A stretch of DNA of 64,000 bases from Rhineura floridana (GCF_030035675.1 NC_084480.1:287332394-287396393); one strand, 5' to 3'. Shown: positions 10,541 to 21,839, counted from the stretch's first letter. Notes: generated from the sequence alone by a model not told the origin. Translations and numbers: made by a program.

Positions 10541-11879
10541 CCCATGTTCCTCCTTGCATGGCTTTCTCTGTGCTCTTCCTTTCCCATCAGCTAAAAAATG
10601 TACCAGGTACTCTTGAGCCCTTCCAGCTTCTTGTACCTAAACAGATCAAGGCCAATGATAGCAGTTCTAAAAGAGAAATCCAAAAGAGCAAAAATATTGT
10701 GAAACAGCCAAGCCATATGAATCAGGAATAAGATCTATGGAGAATTCTTTGCTTTAGAAGAATAGAGACAGTTCTCAGTAGTTGGACAAAACCTTGACAT
10801 ATTTTAAGTGTTTTCTCTTTTATTTGCTAACCACTTCAGTAAGGAAGGTTATTACAGACTTCATGGTGACCATGCCACAAAGCAGCTACATTCTGTTGGC
10901 TGCTTTTTTTGACAAGCTCTGAAATGTGCTAAATATCAAGAAGTATTGTTCTTCAAAGAGATAATCAGAAAACAAACTTAAGAGTAACTTGAGTTTCTTG
11001 GAATGCACATTTGAAGCCCCCTCTGCATATAGCAGCATCCTGTGTACTAAAAATAACAATTTGAAAAACATTTAATAAATCTATAGCTTTAGAAAAGTAA
11101 TGTCACAAAGAGAAAGTGTGAAGAATCCCAGGAAAGATAGAAGCACTTCAAGCCTAAGGATACCTCTGCATACACATTTTAGAATCAATGGCAACTGAAT
11201 TCTTGTTTTTTTGACCTAGTCCACACACAGTCTAGATCTACTGCATATTTTGTGTCCTTGAAAAGCACTTGACAAACTGGTTTTATTCTGAAAATAAAAG
11301 GTCATTACAGATTCATTCTCCATTATCCCACAGTGGGTCCATTTGAAAACAGATGCAGGTGGTCCCAAAAAAGGGTAGTGTTTTCACACCAGACCAACGA
11401 TGTTGTGAGTGGGCATATATCAAGATCACAAGGGGAGGTTCTCAAATGCATAACGTAATCAAGGGGAGGGTTTTCCAACACATATCAAGTAATGACACAC
11501 ATACCTGTCTGGACGCCAGAATCTACATCAATCTAGATTGAAAGCAACATGTCGAGGACAAGCATGAACAATTCTGTATTCATAAAAACTGTATTTTTTT
11601 TGCTACAAATGAGTAAGTGTGAATGCAGCCTTAGAGAGTATTACAAAGTAATCTTATTCAGGCTTTCTTCAAAGTAAATCCCACTAATTTCAATAGAACT
11701 TGTTCCTAGATTTGGGATTGCAAGCATGGCACTTTCTAAAGCAAAATGTAAATATGATAAAGTAATGTGATTTCATATTTTGTTTCCTATCATCAGTTTG
11801 TTTAAGCATTTCATTTGATGGGATAATTTCCTAATATTCATATCAGAGTTAGTTTTTAATTTGTGGGCTTGGGAGTGGA
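10541..11879. other. Intergenic stretch, no gene recognised
   Basis: AT-rich sequence without a credible ORF. A weak copy of the dispersed foldback repeat (aagtaaatcccactaatttc) lies near 11655-11735. Nothing else is recognised. Confidence 0.6.
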
Positions 11880-12560
11880 GATATTATGTTGCAGGGGTTT
11901 CATTCCTATTTGGATGGACGATTCCAGGTGATGCTGCAGTATTATTGCTCTACTCCATGGCAGATATGTTATAGGATTCCATAGGGATCTGTTTTATCTC
12001 CCATATTGTTTAATAGCTATATGAAATTACTGGGAGAATGTAGCCAGAGATGTGGACTGAGGTGCCACCAATATTTAGATGACATCCAGTTCTCTCTCTT
12101 CCTTCTCCCCTTTTCATAAATCCAGGTGGGTATCCTGAACCAGTGCCTGGGCATGGTAATGAATTGGATGAGGGCCAAAAAACTGAGAATCAATTCTGAC
12201 AAGATGGAGGTGCTGTTAGTGGGTGGTTCATCTGCCAAGTGGAGTGGAGCTCAACCTATTCTGTAGAGGGTTGCACTTTCCCTAAAGAATAAGATTCATA
12301 GTCTGGGAGTGTTCTTGGTTCTAGTACAGTCTCTGAAGGCACGGGTGACTTCAGTGTCTCAGAGCACCTTTTAGCAGCTTAGCCTGATATACCATGATAC
12401 TATCTGGAGAAAGATAGCTTGGCTACAGTTATCCATACTCTGGTAACCACCTGATTATATTACTGCTGTGCATTACCTTTGAAATCAGTCCAGAAGCTCC
12501 TGCTGGTCTAAAACAGGGAAGCAAGATAGTTAACTAGGACTGGCTGATACCATCACATTA
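11880..12560 (+). mobile_element. Degraded L2-clade LINE, RT fragment
   Basis: The plus strand carries decayed L2 RT text, including GSVLSPILFNSYMKLLG, CHQYLDDIQFS and MNWMRAKKLRINSDK, in the same order as the better copy at 29512-30654. Several stops and shifts interrupt it. It ends where the CR1 3' end begins at 12572. Confidence 0.75.
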
Positions 12561-13015
12561 CCCCAGCACTTAGAATCATAGAATAGTAGAGTTGGAAGGG
12601 GCATATAAGGCCATCAAGTCCAACCCCATGCTCAATGCAGGAATCCAAATCAAAGCATTCCCGACAGATGGCTGTCCAGCTGCCTCTTGAATGCATCCAG
12701 TGTCAGAGAGCCCACTACCTCTCTAGGTAATTGGTTCCATTGTCGTATGGCTCTTATAGTTAGGAAGTTTTTTTCTGATGTTCAACTGAAATCTGGCTTC
12801 CTGCAACGAGCCCATTATTCCGTGTCCTGCACTCTGGGACGATCAAGAAGAGATCCCAGCCCTCCTGTGTGACAACCTTTCATGTCCTTGAAGTGTGCTA
12901 TCATATCTCCCCTCAGTCTTCTCTTCTCCAGGCTAAACATGCCCACTTCTTTCAGTCTCTCCTCATAGAGCTTTGTTTCCAGTCCCCTGATCATCCTTGT
13001 TGCCCTCCTCTGAAC

Positions 13016-14157
13016 CTATTCCAGTTTGTCCGCATCCTTCTTGAAGTGCAGAGACCAGAACTGGACACAGTATTCAAGATGAGGCCTAACCAGTGCTGAA
13101 TAGAGGGGAACTAATACTTCACACGATTTGGAAACTATACTTCTGTTAATGCAGCCTAATATAGCATTTGCCTTTTTTGCAGCCACATCACATTGTTGGC
13201 TCATATTCAGCTTGTGATCAACAACAAGTCCAAGATCCTTCTCACATGTTGTATTGCTGAGCCAAGTATCCCCCATCTTATAACTGTGCATTTGGTTCCT
13301 TTTTCCTAAGTGTAGAACTTTGCATTTATCCCTGTTGAATTTCATTCTGTTGTTTTCAGCCCAATGCTCCAGCCTATCAAGATCCCTTTGGATTTTGTTT
13401 CTGTCTTCCACTGTATTAGCTATGCCCCCCAATTTTGTATCATCTGCAAATTTGATAAGCATGCTCTGTACCTCCTCATCCAAGTCGTTAATAAAAATGT
13501 TAAAGAGCACTGGGCCCAGGAGCTCTGTGGTACTTCACTCATTACTTCCACCCAGTTTGAGAAGGAACCATTGATAAGCACTCTTTGAGTACGATTCTGG
13601 AGCCGACTGTGGATCCACCTGATAGTTGTTCCATCCAGCTCACATTTAACTAGTTTGCTAATCAGAATATCATGGGGCACTTTGTCAAAAGCTTTGCTGA
13701 AGTCGAGATATATTATGTCCACAGCATTCCCACAGTCTACAAGGGAGGTTACCTGATCAAATAATGAGATGAAATTAGTTTGGCAGGATTTGTTCTTCAT
13801 AAATCCATGTTGGCTCCTAGTAATCACTGCATTGTTTTCAAGGTGCTTATAGACTGACTGCTTTATAATCTGCTCCAGAGTTTTTCCAGGGATTGATGTT
13901 AAGCTGACTGGTCTGTAGTTCCCCGGTTCTTCCTTCTTGTCCTTTTTGAAGAGAGGGACAATATTAGCTCTTCTCCAGTCATCCGGCACTTCACCAGTCC
14001 TCCACAATTTCGCAAAGATAATAGACAGCGGTTCTGAGAGTTCTTCAGCCAGTTCTTTCAATACTCTAGGATGCAGTTTATCGGGCCTTGCCGATTTGAA
14101 CTCGTTCAAAGTGATTAGGTATTCCTTGACCATTTGTTTATCAATCTTAAGCTCCAA
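13016..14157 (-). pseudogene. CR1 ORF2 reverse transcriptase region
   Basis: Two overlapping frames carry canonical CR1 RT blocks: HPRVLKELAEELSEPLSIIF, LWRTGEVPDDWR, GNYRPVSLTSIPGKTLEQII, SQHGFMKNKSCQTN, YLDFSKAFDKVPHDIL, then LFNIFINDLDEEVQ and KFADDTKLGGIANT with the catalytic ADD. The frame changes at about 13420-13510. The C-terminal region with VLVPLYSALVRPHLEYCVQF is also intact in frame. It is a decayed LINE polymerase and not a host gene. Confidence 0.9.
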
Positions 14158-14194
14158 TCCTGTCCCTTCTACTTCATGTTTCCCGGGAGGGTCA

Positions 14195-15086
14195 TAGGCC
14201 CTTTTTTGGGAGAAGACTTAGCCAAAGTAGGAATTGAGCACTTCTGCCTTTTCTTTGTCATCTGTTATCATTTTGCCATCCTCACTGAGTAGCTGTGCCA
14301 CCTTTTCCTTTTTCTGCCTTTTACTATGGACGTACCTGAAGAAAGCTTTTTTATTGCTTTTAGCATCCCTCGTTAACCTCAGCTCATTTGCAGCTCTAGC
14401 CTTCCTGACACCATCCCTGCAATTCCATGATACCTGCCTGTACTATTCCTTTGTGGCCTGGCCTTCTTGTATGTGTCCTTTTTCGTTTTCAGGTCATCTC
14501 TAAGCTTTTTGGGAAGTCACATTGGCTTCTTGTGCTGTTTCCCCCCTTTTTTCCTTGTTGGAATTGCTTGCCGTTGTGCTGTTAGAATTTCCTTCTTTAG
14601 AAACTCCCACCCATCTTGAACACCTTTTCTCATTAGGGTCACTTGCCATGGAACCATACAGTACTTACAATTTTTCTGAGTTTATTAAAACCAGCTTTTC
14701 TGAAGACCAAGGTGCACGTATGGCTACTCTCAGCTTTTGCTTCTGTTAAAATAAAGAATTCAAGTATGGTGTGGTCACTTTCCCCCCAAGTTCCCGTAAT
14801 TGCTACTTCATCCAAGAATCATCTCTATTGGTTAGAATCAAGTCCAGGATAGCTGATCCTCTGGTCGCTTCCTCCACTTTCTGTAGGAGAAAGTTATCTC
14901 CAACAAAATACAGAAATTTCTTGGAGGAGCTATGTTTGGCAGAGTTTGTCTCCCAGCAGATATCGGGATAATTGAAGTCCCCCATTACTACTACATCATG
15001 CCTCCTCGAAACATTGGCAATTTAGTTTTCAAAAGTTATATTCTTGTCTTCTCCTTGATTAGGTGGTTGGTAGTAGACTCCAAGCA
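14195..15086 (-). pseudogene. CR1 ORF2 endonuclease, C-terminal half
   Basis: The minus strand reads VYYQPPNQGEDKNI, then [13 protein letters not shown] (the GDFN catalytic block), then [12 protein letters not shown], as in CR1 apurinic-type endonuclease. The foldback MITE cuts the sequence at 15087. The N-terminal part reappears at 17281-17492, with roughly 90 residues missing between the two. Confidence 0.8.
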
Positions 15087-15580
15087 CTAGGGCCAGTTCT
15101 AAAGGGCGGCCAAGTGGGGCACTGGCCCGAGGGCCCCTGGAGCTACAGGGGTCCCTCCGCTCCCCTTCCGCGATCCACAGAAGCAGGACAGGAGCCGCGG
15201 ATCACGGGACAAGAGCTTCCGAACCGCCCACCATCCCCCTGCTTCACCTACCTTTCTCTCTGCTGTCTTTTGTGGTTTGCCATCAATCAAGATGGCGGCC
15301 AAGGTTTCCCTAAGGGGCTGAAGCCTCTGCCATCATCTTGGTTGATGGCATGCATGTGTGCTACATGCTCGTATTGCTGCCATCAATCAAGATGGCTGCA
15401 GAGGCTTCAGCCCCTTAGGGAAACCTCAGCCGCCATCTTAATTGATGGCAAACCTGCGCGCGCTGCAGAAAACAGCAGAGAAAAAGGTATGTGAAGCGGG
15501 AGAATGTTGGGCAGCTGTGAAGCTTCTGCCCTGCTATCCTGCCGCAGATTGTGGAAGGGGAGCACAGAAGCCCCGCAGCT
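15087..15580. mobile_element. Palindromic (foldback) MITE, copy 2
   Basis: The left end (agggccagttctaaagggcg) matches the terminus of copy 1 at 8819. A near-perfect inverted repeat is centred at about 15360: tttgccatcaatcaagatgg near 15277 is mirrored near 15435. The right arm lacks the outer terminus and runs into SINE-like sequence at about 15585. Four AAGATGGC/GCCATCTT-type motifs are present. It lies inside the CR1 endonuclease. Confidence 0.8.
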
Positions 15581-15584
15581 GGTC

Positions 15585-15670
15585 AGCCACTGTGAGAAGA
15601 GGATGTGCTGGACTGGATGAGCCCACGTTGGCCTGATCCAGCACTGCAGGGCTCTTTTCAGTTCTTAACC
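15585..15670 (+). repeat. SINE tail fragment (squamate tRNA-SINE type)
   Basis: The stretch gagaagaggatgtgctggac followed by tggcctgatccagcactgc resembles the 3' half of a common squamate tRNA-derived SINE. No tRNA-like head is present. Confidence 0.5.
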
Positions 15671-15997
15671 CACCATCCTCCATGAGGACTAGAGAGCCAC
15701 CCTTGATCCCTGGTGCTGCTTCCTCCTCAGGACTGATAGGGCATTGCCTGGATTAACCACCCTCTAATAGTCTCCCACCCCCCGTCCCAAAAAACAAAAC
15801 TGAACCAAACCCTCCTCGCACACTTGGGTCAATGCAGGTGGGCACCCCCTCATGCCACATCTTCTTGCAGGTTGACTTCAGTTTGGGCTCCTACCAAAAG
15901 AGCCCCCCTTCACCCTGTTTCCCTTCTCCCTCAAACATGCCTTGAGCCACCCCTGGCATCCTCTGCCCCCTCTGGAACTCCCCACACTCCCTGGGGA
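15671..15997. other. Unassigned sequence in the CR1 insertion block
   Basis: C-rich sequence without a credible ORF or a repeat that I recognise. Confidence 0.5.
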
Positions 15998-16190
15998 AGG
16001 ACTGTGGCTGAGTGGGCAGAGCACCTGCTTTGCATGTAGAAGGTCCCAGGTTCATCTCCAGGTGGGGCTTGGGAAGACTCCCTGCCTGAAACACAGGAGA
16101 GCTGCTGCCAGTCAGTGTAGGCAGTACAGAGATAGATGTGCCCAATGGTTTGACTTGGTGGCAGGCAGCTCCCTATGCCCCCCCTTCATT
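15998..16190 (+). repeat. tRNA-derived SINE
   Basis: A box-A-like stretch (tggctgagtgggcagagc) and a box-B-like stretch (ggttcatctcc) lie about 35 bases apart. The known body follows, including gagctgctgccagtcagtgt. The same family appears at 42425-42600, 46930-47135 and 62765-62965. Confidence 0.8.
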
Positions 16191-16870
16191 GACTGCACCT
16201 CATACCCTGAGGCTCAGGTACATGGCCCCTCCTTTTGCCTTAAGATGCCGCTGGTGATGTGCACACACCATGCACTAATTAATGCATGGCATATCTATAA
16301 TTATTATAGGTTTGTAGACTCTGTGGAACAACTGCCCTGGTGTGCTTTCCGGTGCTAGACTAGAAGAGATGTGTTCCATACTTGGGTTTAGGCCTCTAGT
16401 GCTTGGAGCACTCCAGGACAACACATTTTAAATAAACCTAGAAAATGTAAAAAGTGGAGGGATTTTTAAATGAGACTAACTAGTGTTTCCAGCATAAGGA
16501 AAATATATTTCAGAAGTTCTGTATTTAATCTATAATATATCATTTATAAAATGTAAATTTTTATAGGACAGCTTTAGATTTTAACATCACAGGATTTAGA
16601 AAAATGTTATTGGCTTAAGCAGAGGGTAATGGGAATGTACAATGTGGTGTGTATAGTGGAAGAACTATTTCTCCTAAGGATTATCACAGTTACCTAAAAT
16701 AATTCCTGCAGTACTTTGATCTTCATCAAATCTAAACTTCTAGGTATTTGTGCAAGAGATTGGATTTATTATCTGGATAGACCATATTTCATGCTCCTAT
16801 ATTCCTCTAAGATGCAATGAGTGATTTAAATAATTCATTAATTTATATTATTTGGTGGACTAGTGTTAAT
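16191..16870. other. AT-rich stretch without a recognised feature
   Basis: No gene or known repeat is recognised between the SINE and the microsatellites. Confidence 0.5.
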
Positions 16871-16874
16871 GTTC

Positions 16875-16935
16875 ATTTATTATTATTATTATTATTATTA
16901 TTATATCCCGCCCTTCATCCCAGCAGGAGCCCAGA
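16875..16935 (-). repeat. (TTA)n microsatellite plus L2 3' tip
   Basis: About ten tta units lead into atcccgcccttcatcccagc, the reverse complement of the squamate L2 3' terminus. This is a very short L2 insertion with its tail. Confidence 0.75.
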
Positions 16936-16971
16936 GCGGCAAGTAAACAGGACAGATCTGTCCTTGAGAGA

Positions 16972-16972
<1 letters not shown>

Positions 16973-17020
<48 letters not shown>
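16973..17020. repeat. (TC)n microsatellite, about 24 units
   Basis: An uninterrupted run of tc dinucleotides is followed by a short cacacaccc stretch. Confidence 0.95.
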
Positions 17021-17022
<2 letters not shown>

Positions 17023-17129
17023 CACACCCCTCCCAATATCCCTAGGTGTCCATCTCTTGAAGTTTGCAAATAATTTACTGGGTTCTTGCACAGAAGTCGA
17101 GAGAAGGTGTTTTGGACAGGAAAGGCATT

Positions 17130-17280
17130 TTTTGTTTGTTTGAATGGTATGCTCCAAGCAACTGTGGTTGATACTTAATGTATCATGCTTTATGATGTCA
17201 CTAGGGCCCACCCCATGACATCACTAGGGCCCACCCCGTGACATCTCAGGTTTTGGGATGCTTCCGACCTGGCAACCCTA
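17130..17280 (-). repeat. MITE-like repeat, partial, with a short internal duplication
   Basis: The block containing ccaagcaactgtggttgata and ending in cctggcaaccct is the reverse counterpart of 40806-40920. The unit tgacatcactagggcccacc occurs twice in tandem. The terminus, reverse-complemented, is AGGGTTGCCAGG. Family unknown to me. Confidence 0.6.
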
Positions 17281-17492
17281 ATCAAATCGTAATTACCCTC
17301 CTGTATTAAGAGTTCAAGTTTGTCCTGCTTGTTTCCCATGCTCTGCACATTAGTGTAGAGACATCGAAGACCATGTGATTTGTGGCTTGGCTTCATTACT
17401 ACATTTTTCTGAGGACTGTTACTGGGCCCTATTAGAGCCGATCTCTCTGTTCCCGTTACTGTGCATAAGCCTTCATCAGTCGTTACCACCAA
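17281..17492 (-). pseudogene. CR1 ORF2 endonuclease N-terminus
   Basis: The minus strand reads LRCLYTNVQSMGNKQDKLEL then LIQEGNYDLI, which is the start of CR1 endonuclease, where N in YTN is a catalytic position. It continues the CR1 copy beyond the insertion block at 15087-17280. Confidence 0.85.
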
Positions 17493-17615
17493 GTTTATGT
17501 CTCCTTCCCCCTTAGGATTCAGTTTAAAGCCCTCCTGATGAACTTCTCCATGCTGTGGCCAAACACATTCTTCCCAGTCCTTGTGAGATGCAACCCATCA
17601 CTTGCCAGTAATGGG
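17493..17615 (-). pseudogene. CR1 ORF1 C-terminal tail
   Basis: The minus strand reads ASDGLHLTRTGKNVFG followed by MEKFIRRALN. The DGLHLT block with its DxxH residues is the last conserved block of the CR1 ORF1 SGNH esterase. The rest of the domain lies at 18865-19334, beyond an insertion. Confidence 0.8.
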
Positions 17616-17619
17616 GAAT

Positions 17620-18290
17620 TTTTATATATCCACACGTATAAACATAGATATTAGAAGGTATATGTTTTAAAATTACAAGGAACTAAAATCCTAGCATTAA
17701 AATCAGGCCTGTGAGAAAGACTTGTTAGCAGGCAATGGTCAAATTCACCTCACTGTGAACTCCTCCTTTTGCCAAAACAGGCCTGTGTGTGATTAACTTT
17801 AATTAATGAGTATATTGTTCGAAACAAATGAGCATCTAACCCATGATTGATATATTAAATCGTTTGATCCTGAGCAACTAATTGTTAGTGAAAGAAATAG
17901 TTGGCAATTTTATTCTTGTTCTACGTATTCTGTAGAGCAATGGCTCAGACTAGTGGACAAACTTTGTAACAGTATCAAAGTAGGAATGAGAAACTTTGAG
18001 TTTTTAAGATGTCCTGGTGTGGTAATTTCAGTCTTGATAAATAGAATGCAAACTTTGTGAGTTTTCATGGTAAAAAGGGTATTCTGAAGTAGTTTGCCTT
18101 TTCCATTCCCCTGGGGCTGAGAGATAGTGGCTGGCCAGAATCCCCCAGTGCCTTTTTTAACTGTGTGGTCTCCAGTCATAGTCCAGTACTTTAATCATAA
18201 CCCCTTCTCTATAGCTATGTATTTTTAAGTTAGGAATGGGATTTCTACGAAAATATAAGAAATAAGAACCCCTATAGCAAATTAATAGAA
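17620..18290. other. Inserted sequence inside CR1 ORF1, with a SINE-like piece
   Basis: AT-rich DNA between the two ORF1 parts. Near 18061-18180 it resembles the Bov-B-tailed SINE body (gttttcatggtaaaaagggt, then gctgagagatagtggctggcc). No gene is recognised. Confidence 0.5.
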
Positions 18291-18291
18291 C

Positions 18292-18854
18292 TGTGGTGCT
18301 CATGAACTTTCAGTCACCCTAAGTTGAGCCAACCCAACCTGGTATCGTTAAGAATATCACCAGGTGTACCTGGGTCAGCCTAGCTGATCAGGAACAATGG
18401 AATATAGAAAGTACCGGGTATGCATGAAAGCCCACTCTCATTGGTAGAATGTAGTGTATGGTAGTAACTGGTTTCAATTGGCCTGGAAAAGCATTAGTCA
18501 TGGGGGACAGCAGAACAATGGTGATATTAGTAAGACAGACAGAATATTGGAATAAGAAGTATATTAAGACAATGACAAATTACGTGTTCATGTAACTAGA
18601 GAGTAGAATAACGTAATGTTTTCTGATTGGTTTGGAAATATTGCAGATAGGAGGAACTGTTATGTTATGTGGGAAGGAAGTTGTAGGATTGGTAAACTAA
18701 TGTCACATGCGTACTTAGTGCTGTATAAAAGAGCCATGCAGCCTGTGCCTCACTGCAGTCCTCACCAGACACTCTGAGAGACTGACCCTGCGTACGCTTG
18801 TAAAGAATAAAGGCCTGCCTTTTTGCTTCACGCCTGTGTCTTCAAATTTCTTCA
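18292..18854 (+). mobile_element. Solo LTR fossil, endogenous-retrovirus type (likely)
   Basis: The block starts TGTGGTGCTC and ends in CA. It has a TATA box (gctgtataaaagagcc) at about 18721 and a polyadenylation signal (aataaaggcctgcc) at about 18806, spaced like U3-R-U5. No coding interior accompanies it. The boundaries are uncertain and I saw no clean target duplication. It sits in CR1 ORF1 and is a non-coding fossil. Confidence 0.55.
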
Positions 18855-18962
18855 ACGACCCCCAGTCCAAGATCCCAAAAAATTCTCCATCACCAGCAGT
18901 CCATCTTCCAGGAAACACAGCCCGTGGTCCCAGAATCCAAATCTCTCACGTTGGCACCACCT

Positions 18963-19334
18963 TCATAGCCATTCATTCACACAGAGTATTTTTCTTTCCC
19001 TTCCTACTCCTCTTCTAAGTACTGGAAGGATGGATGAAATAACTATCTGGCCCCCAAAGTCCTTGAGTCTCCTTCCCAGAGCTTCAAAGTCTGATATGAT
19101 TTCTTCATAGCTTCGTTTGGCAGTATCATTTGTTCCCACATGGATGACGAGAAAGGGATACCTGTCGGTGGGCTTGATGAGTGATGGCAACCCTTCCATC
19201 ACATCTCTAATCTGTCCTCCTGGTAGACAGCATACCTGGCGAGTCCACGGATCTTCTTGGTATACTTGGGTTTCGATCCCATGCAGCAGGGAGTCTCCCA
19301 CTACTAGTACTCTTCTCTTCTTGTTGTGGGGCAT
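18963..19334 (-). pseudogene. CR1 ORF1 SGNH esterase domain
   Basis: An open stretch of 123 codons reads KKRRVLVVGDSLLHGIE, then QVCCLPGGQIRDVMEGLPSL, then PFLVIHVGTNDTAKRS, then GGQIVISSILPVLRRG. The GDS serine block and the GTND block are the catalytic signatures of SGNH/GDSL esterases, the known C-terminal domain of CR1 ORF1 proteins. Decay sets in downstream near 18960, and the DxxH block is separated by an insertion (17493-17615). Confidence 0.9.
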
Positions 19335-19623
19335 GGTTTCATTGCCCCTGCTTGACTGAGCTTCAGCCTCTTGCTCGTTTTCACACGGGGTCTCCTGTAA
19401 TTCTTCTACCCAGGCTGTCCTCCAGTCTCATCCTTGAGTGGTTGAAAGCTGTTCCATAGTTCCACTGGTGAAGGGTGTCTTCTAGCTCTTCTGCTTCTGT
19501 CACCCTTTCCCATGGAGTTTCCTCCACTTTGTTGCTCCTCTCCAAAGCAGCCTCCTCTTCTGCTACCACATGCTGTTGCTCTTCCACCTCCACTTCTCTT
19601 TGCTGCTGTTGTTCCAGTGTTGT

Positions 19624-19806
19624 CTAAGAACATCTTCTCTTATAGTCCTGTGTGGCCACCCGCCGTTCCAGGCCTCTCACTTTTTCTTCCAACAGTGCCA
19701 CAAGCTTGCACTTGTTGCACATGTACACCATGTTGTTCTCAGGCAAGAAAACAAACATGGCACACACACTGCAGGTCACAACCACTGGAGTACCCTTCCT
19801 GTTCAT
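19624..19806 (-). pseudogene. CR1 ORF1 PHD-like zinc finger and coiled coil
   Basis: The 60-codon stretch contains CSVC, then FVFLPENNMVYMCNKCKLVA and LLEEKVRGLERRVATQ. Two CxxC pairs with an aromatic spacer followed by a leucine-rich helix match the PHD-like finger and coiled coil at the N-terminus of CR1 ORF1, thought to act in RNA binding and multimerisation. Confidence 0.8.
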
Positions 19807-19974
19807 ACTCTCTTCTACCTTTTGTTTCTTTCTAACTACTTGTTTTGGAGTGGCCTGTACTTTGTCCTGTCCTACTTCAGGGTAAACTTGAGACTCCCTC
19901 TGGTATGCGGTGCACTATACAAGGACAATTAGTAATATTTTTTTTAGGGACCTCCCCCTTGATTTCCTCTGTCG

Positions 19975-20450
19975 AACTCCTTTGTCAAACTCCTGTTCCC
20001 TCTCCCTGTTCGCTTGCTGTCTGAAAACTGGCTTGCTTATATCTCCTCACCTGTGGACCAACTGAGACAGCTCCCTCTGCTCTACTCTGCTCAGTTAGGA
20101 GTCAGGGAACAGAATGAAAGTCACAGCACACACAGCTGCTGCTTGTTGGCCTCAGCAGTTCTCAGGCCACACCTTTAAGCCAATAGCTATCAGGCTACAC
20201 CCCTTCCAATCAAGCTGCTATGGAGCCCTTCAGAGCACACAGCTTATAGCACATGGCTTCACAGCCCTCTTGGACTTTTTCCTTTCCTCCCTACAGCTCC
20301 TTTGTCAAATTCCTGTTTGCTCTCCCTGTTCACTCGCTCTGTTCACTTGCTGTCTGAAAGCTGGCTTGCTTATATCTCCTCACCTGTGGACCAACTGAGA
20401 CAGCTCCCTCTGCTCAGTTAGGAGTCAGGAAACAGAACAGAACTTTATGA
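19975..20450 (-). repeat. CR1 5' UTR with a tandem duplication of period about 320 bp
   Basis: Sequence from tttgtcaaactcctgtt at 19981 recurs from 20301. Both copies then share ggcttgcttatatctcctca, ctgtggaccaactgagacag and gctcagttaggagtcagg. The first unit is complete. The second runs to about 20445, where CR1 seems to end. Tandem 5' monomers are known from some L1 promoters; the parallel is inference. Confidence 0.75.
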
Positions 20451-21680
20451 TCTGTATCAGCTTTGAGTCCATTTCCAGGCCCAATTTACACTGCTGGTAT
20501 AAACCATAAATGACTTCCCACATGTATCTAACTAGACTCTAAATCATCTTCTCATGCCTTCTCTGTGTGCCCCCAAATAAATGAGGTGAGATGGGCAGCC
20601 ACTAGCGAGATGGTCTTTTAGTGGAAGGCCCTCCTCAGAGAAGCTCACCTGGGGCATTCATTATGGTCATTCCAGCACCAGGTGAACTCTTTTTAAAATA
20701 CAAAAAAGTGCTTTTTACATCTTTTATCATTAACTTTAATCTGGTTTTATTCTGCTCTTAACTGTAATACAGATGAACATTACATATTGTCCCAATTCAT
20801 ATTGCATCATACTTGTGTAGTAACATCACGTACTTGAGCCTTATACATCAATTTGCTGAACTGGTATGATGAGAGGAAAGATAAGGAAGCAAGACAAGAT
20901 AGGGCTATTGAGAGAAAGGATCTTAAGAAACCTCACTAAACTTAAGACCAGGAGGAGCTGCAAGCTGCTTGTGTATGTGAGGTACGAATACTAGTTAGGC
21001 TAACTAGGAATTATAGTGGCTAGCAGAAAAGGGTTGATACTGATTGGAAAAGCAGAAACTTGATGGAACAAGGAACTTCATATGGGTGCATGCAATCTTC
21101 TAGATAACCTGTATGTTTCTCCCTGCAAGTCATATCACAGCTTGGAGAGGTGGAATTTGGGTAAAAGAGTTAACCCCCCTTCCCCACCACCATAACATGG
21201 AACTGAACCAATCCCACCTACAGCTGCTGTTAATTTTTTAAATACATAGGAAATCTGATCACAGATCTGCCAGTATCTCGGTTTTGCTGCCAATTAATGT
21301 ACAGGGCAAAATAATTTCAACACATACAAAATACTTCAAAATCAATTAATAATTCATATGCCAGCATTGTTAAAATACACAGGTCTTCCATCTATTAAAA
21401 CCCAGGTATATAAAAGCTTCAGTGAGATTGTGTCATATGGTGAAGGACAGACTACCAACAAAAGTAAGTGGGAATGTTAATTATTGAGAAAGGCAGTGTA
21501 AATTAGTCATGCCCAATCAGGATTTGCATCAAGTTATTCTGATGTCACCTTATGGGAGGAATGAAAAAAAAAAGGGGGGGACAACACACCAAAAACAAAA
21601 ACCACCCAAAATGGCACTGGGAAGAAAACAGAAAAATATTTTTAAGGATTATCACCTGACAGGGAGATATTTATAAACCA
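20451..21680. other. Unassigned intergenic stretch
   Basis: No credible ORF and no repeat family that I recognise. Short homopolymer runs occur near 21568-21600. Confidence 0.5.
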
Positions 21681-21839
21681 ATTGTCAGAGTTGAATGGAC
21701 CTGTTAAATGTGACCATCCTTCACAAGCTTACTTTAACAAATTAATGTTCCATCTCTTAAAGAAAGCCTTCACCAGTCTGTTTTCAATCAACGCATATAG
21801 TATACTTAGGCATATAGCATACTATATCAATCTGACTAT

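Larger units (their letters stand above)
12572..20450 (-). mobile_element. Nearly full-length CR1 LINE, interrupted by later insertions
   Basis: The low-coordinate end (agaatcatagaatagtagag) is the CR1 3' terminus on the minus strand. Upward follow RT (13016-14160), endonuclease (14195-15086 and 17281-17492), ORF1 (17493-17615 and 18865-19810) and a 5' UTR with a tandem duplication (19975-20450). Two foreign blocks split it: 15087-17280 and about 17620-18860. CR1 copies are usually heavily 5'-truncated, so one reaching ORF1 and the 5' UTR is uncommon. Stops and shifts show that it is inactive. Confidence 0.85.

Noticed and set aside
16817-17143. Frame rich in LS repeats
   Set aside because: It is the translated (TC)n microsatellite.
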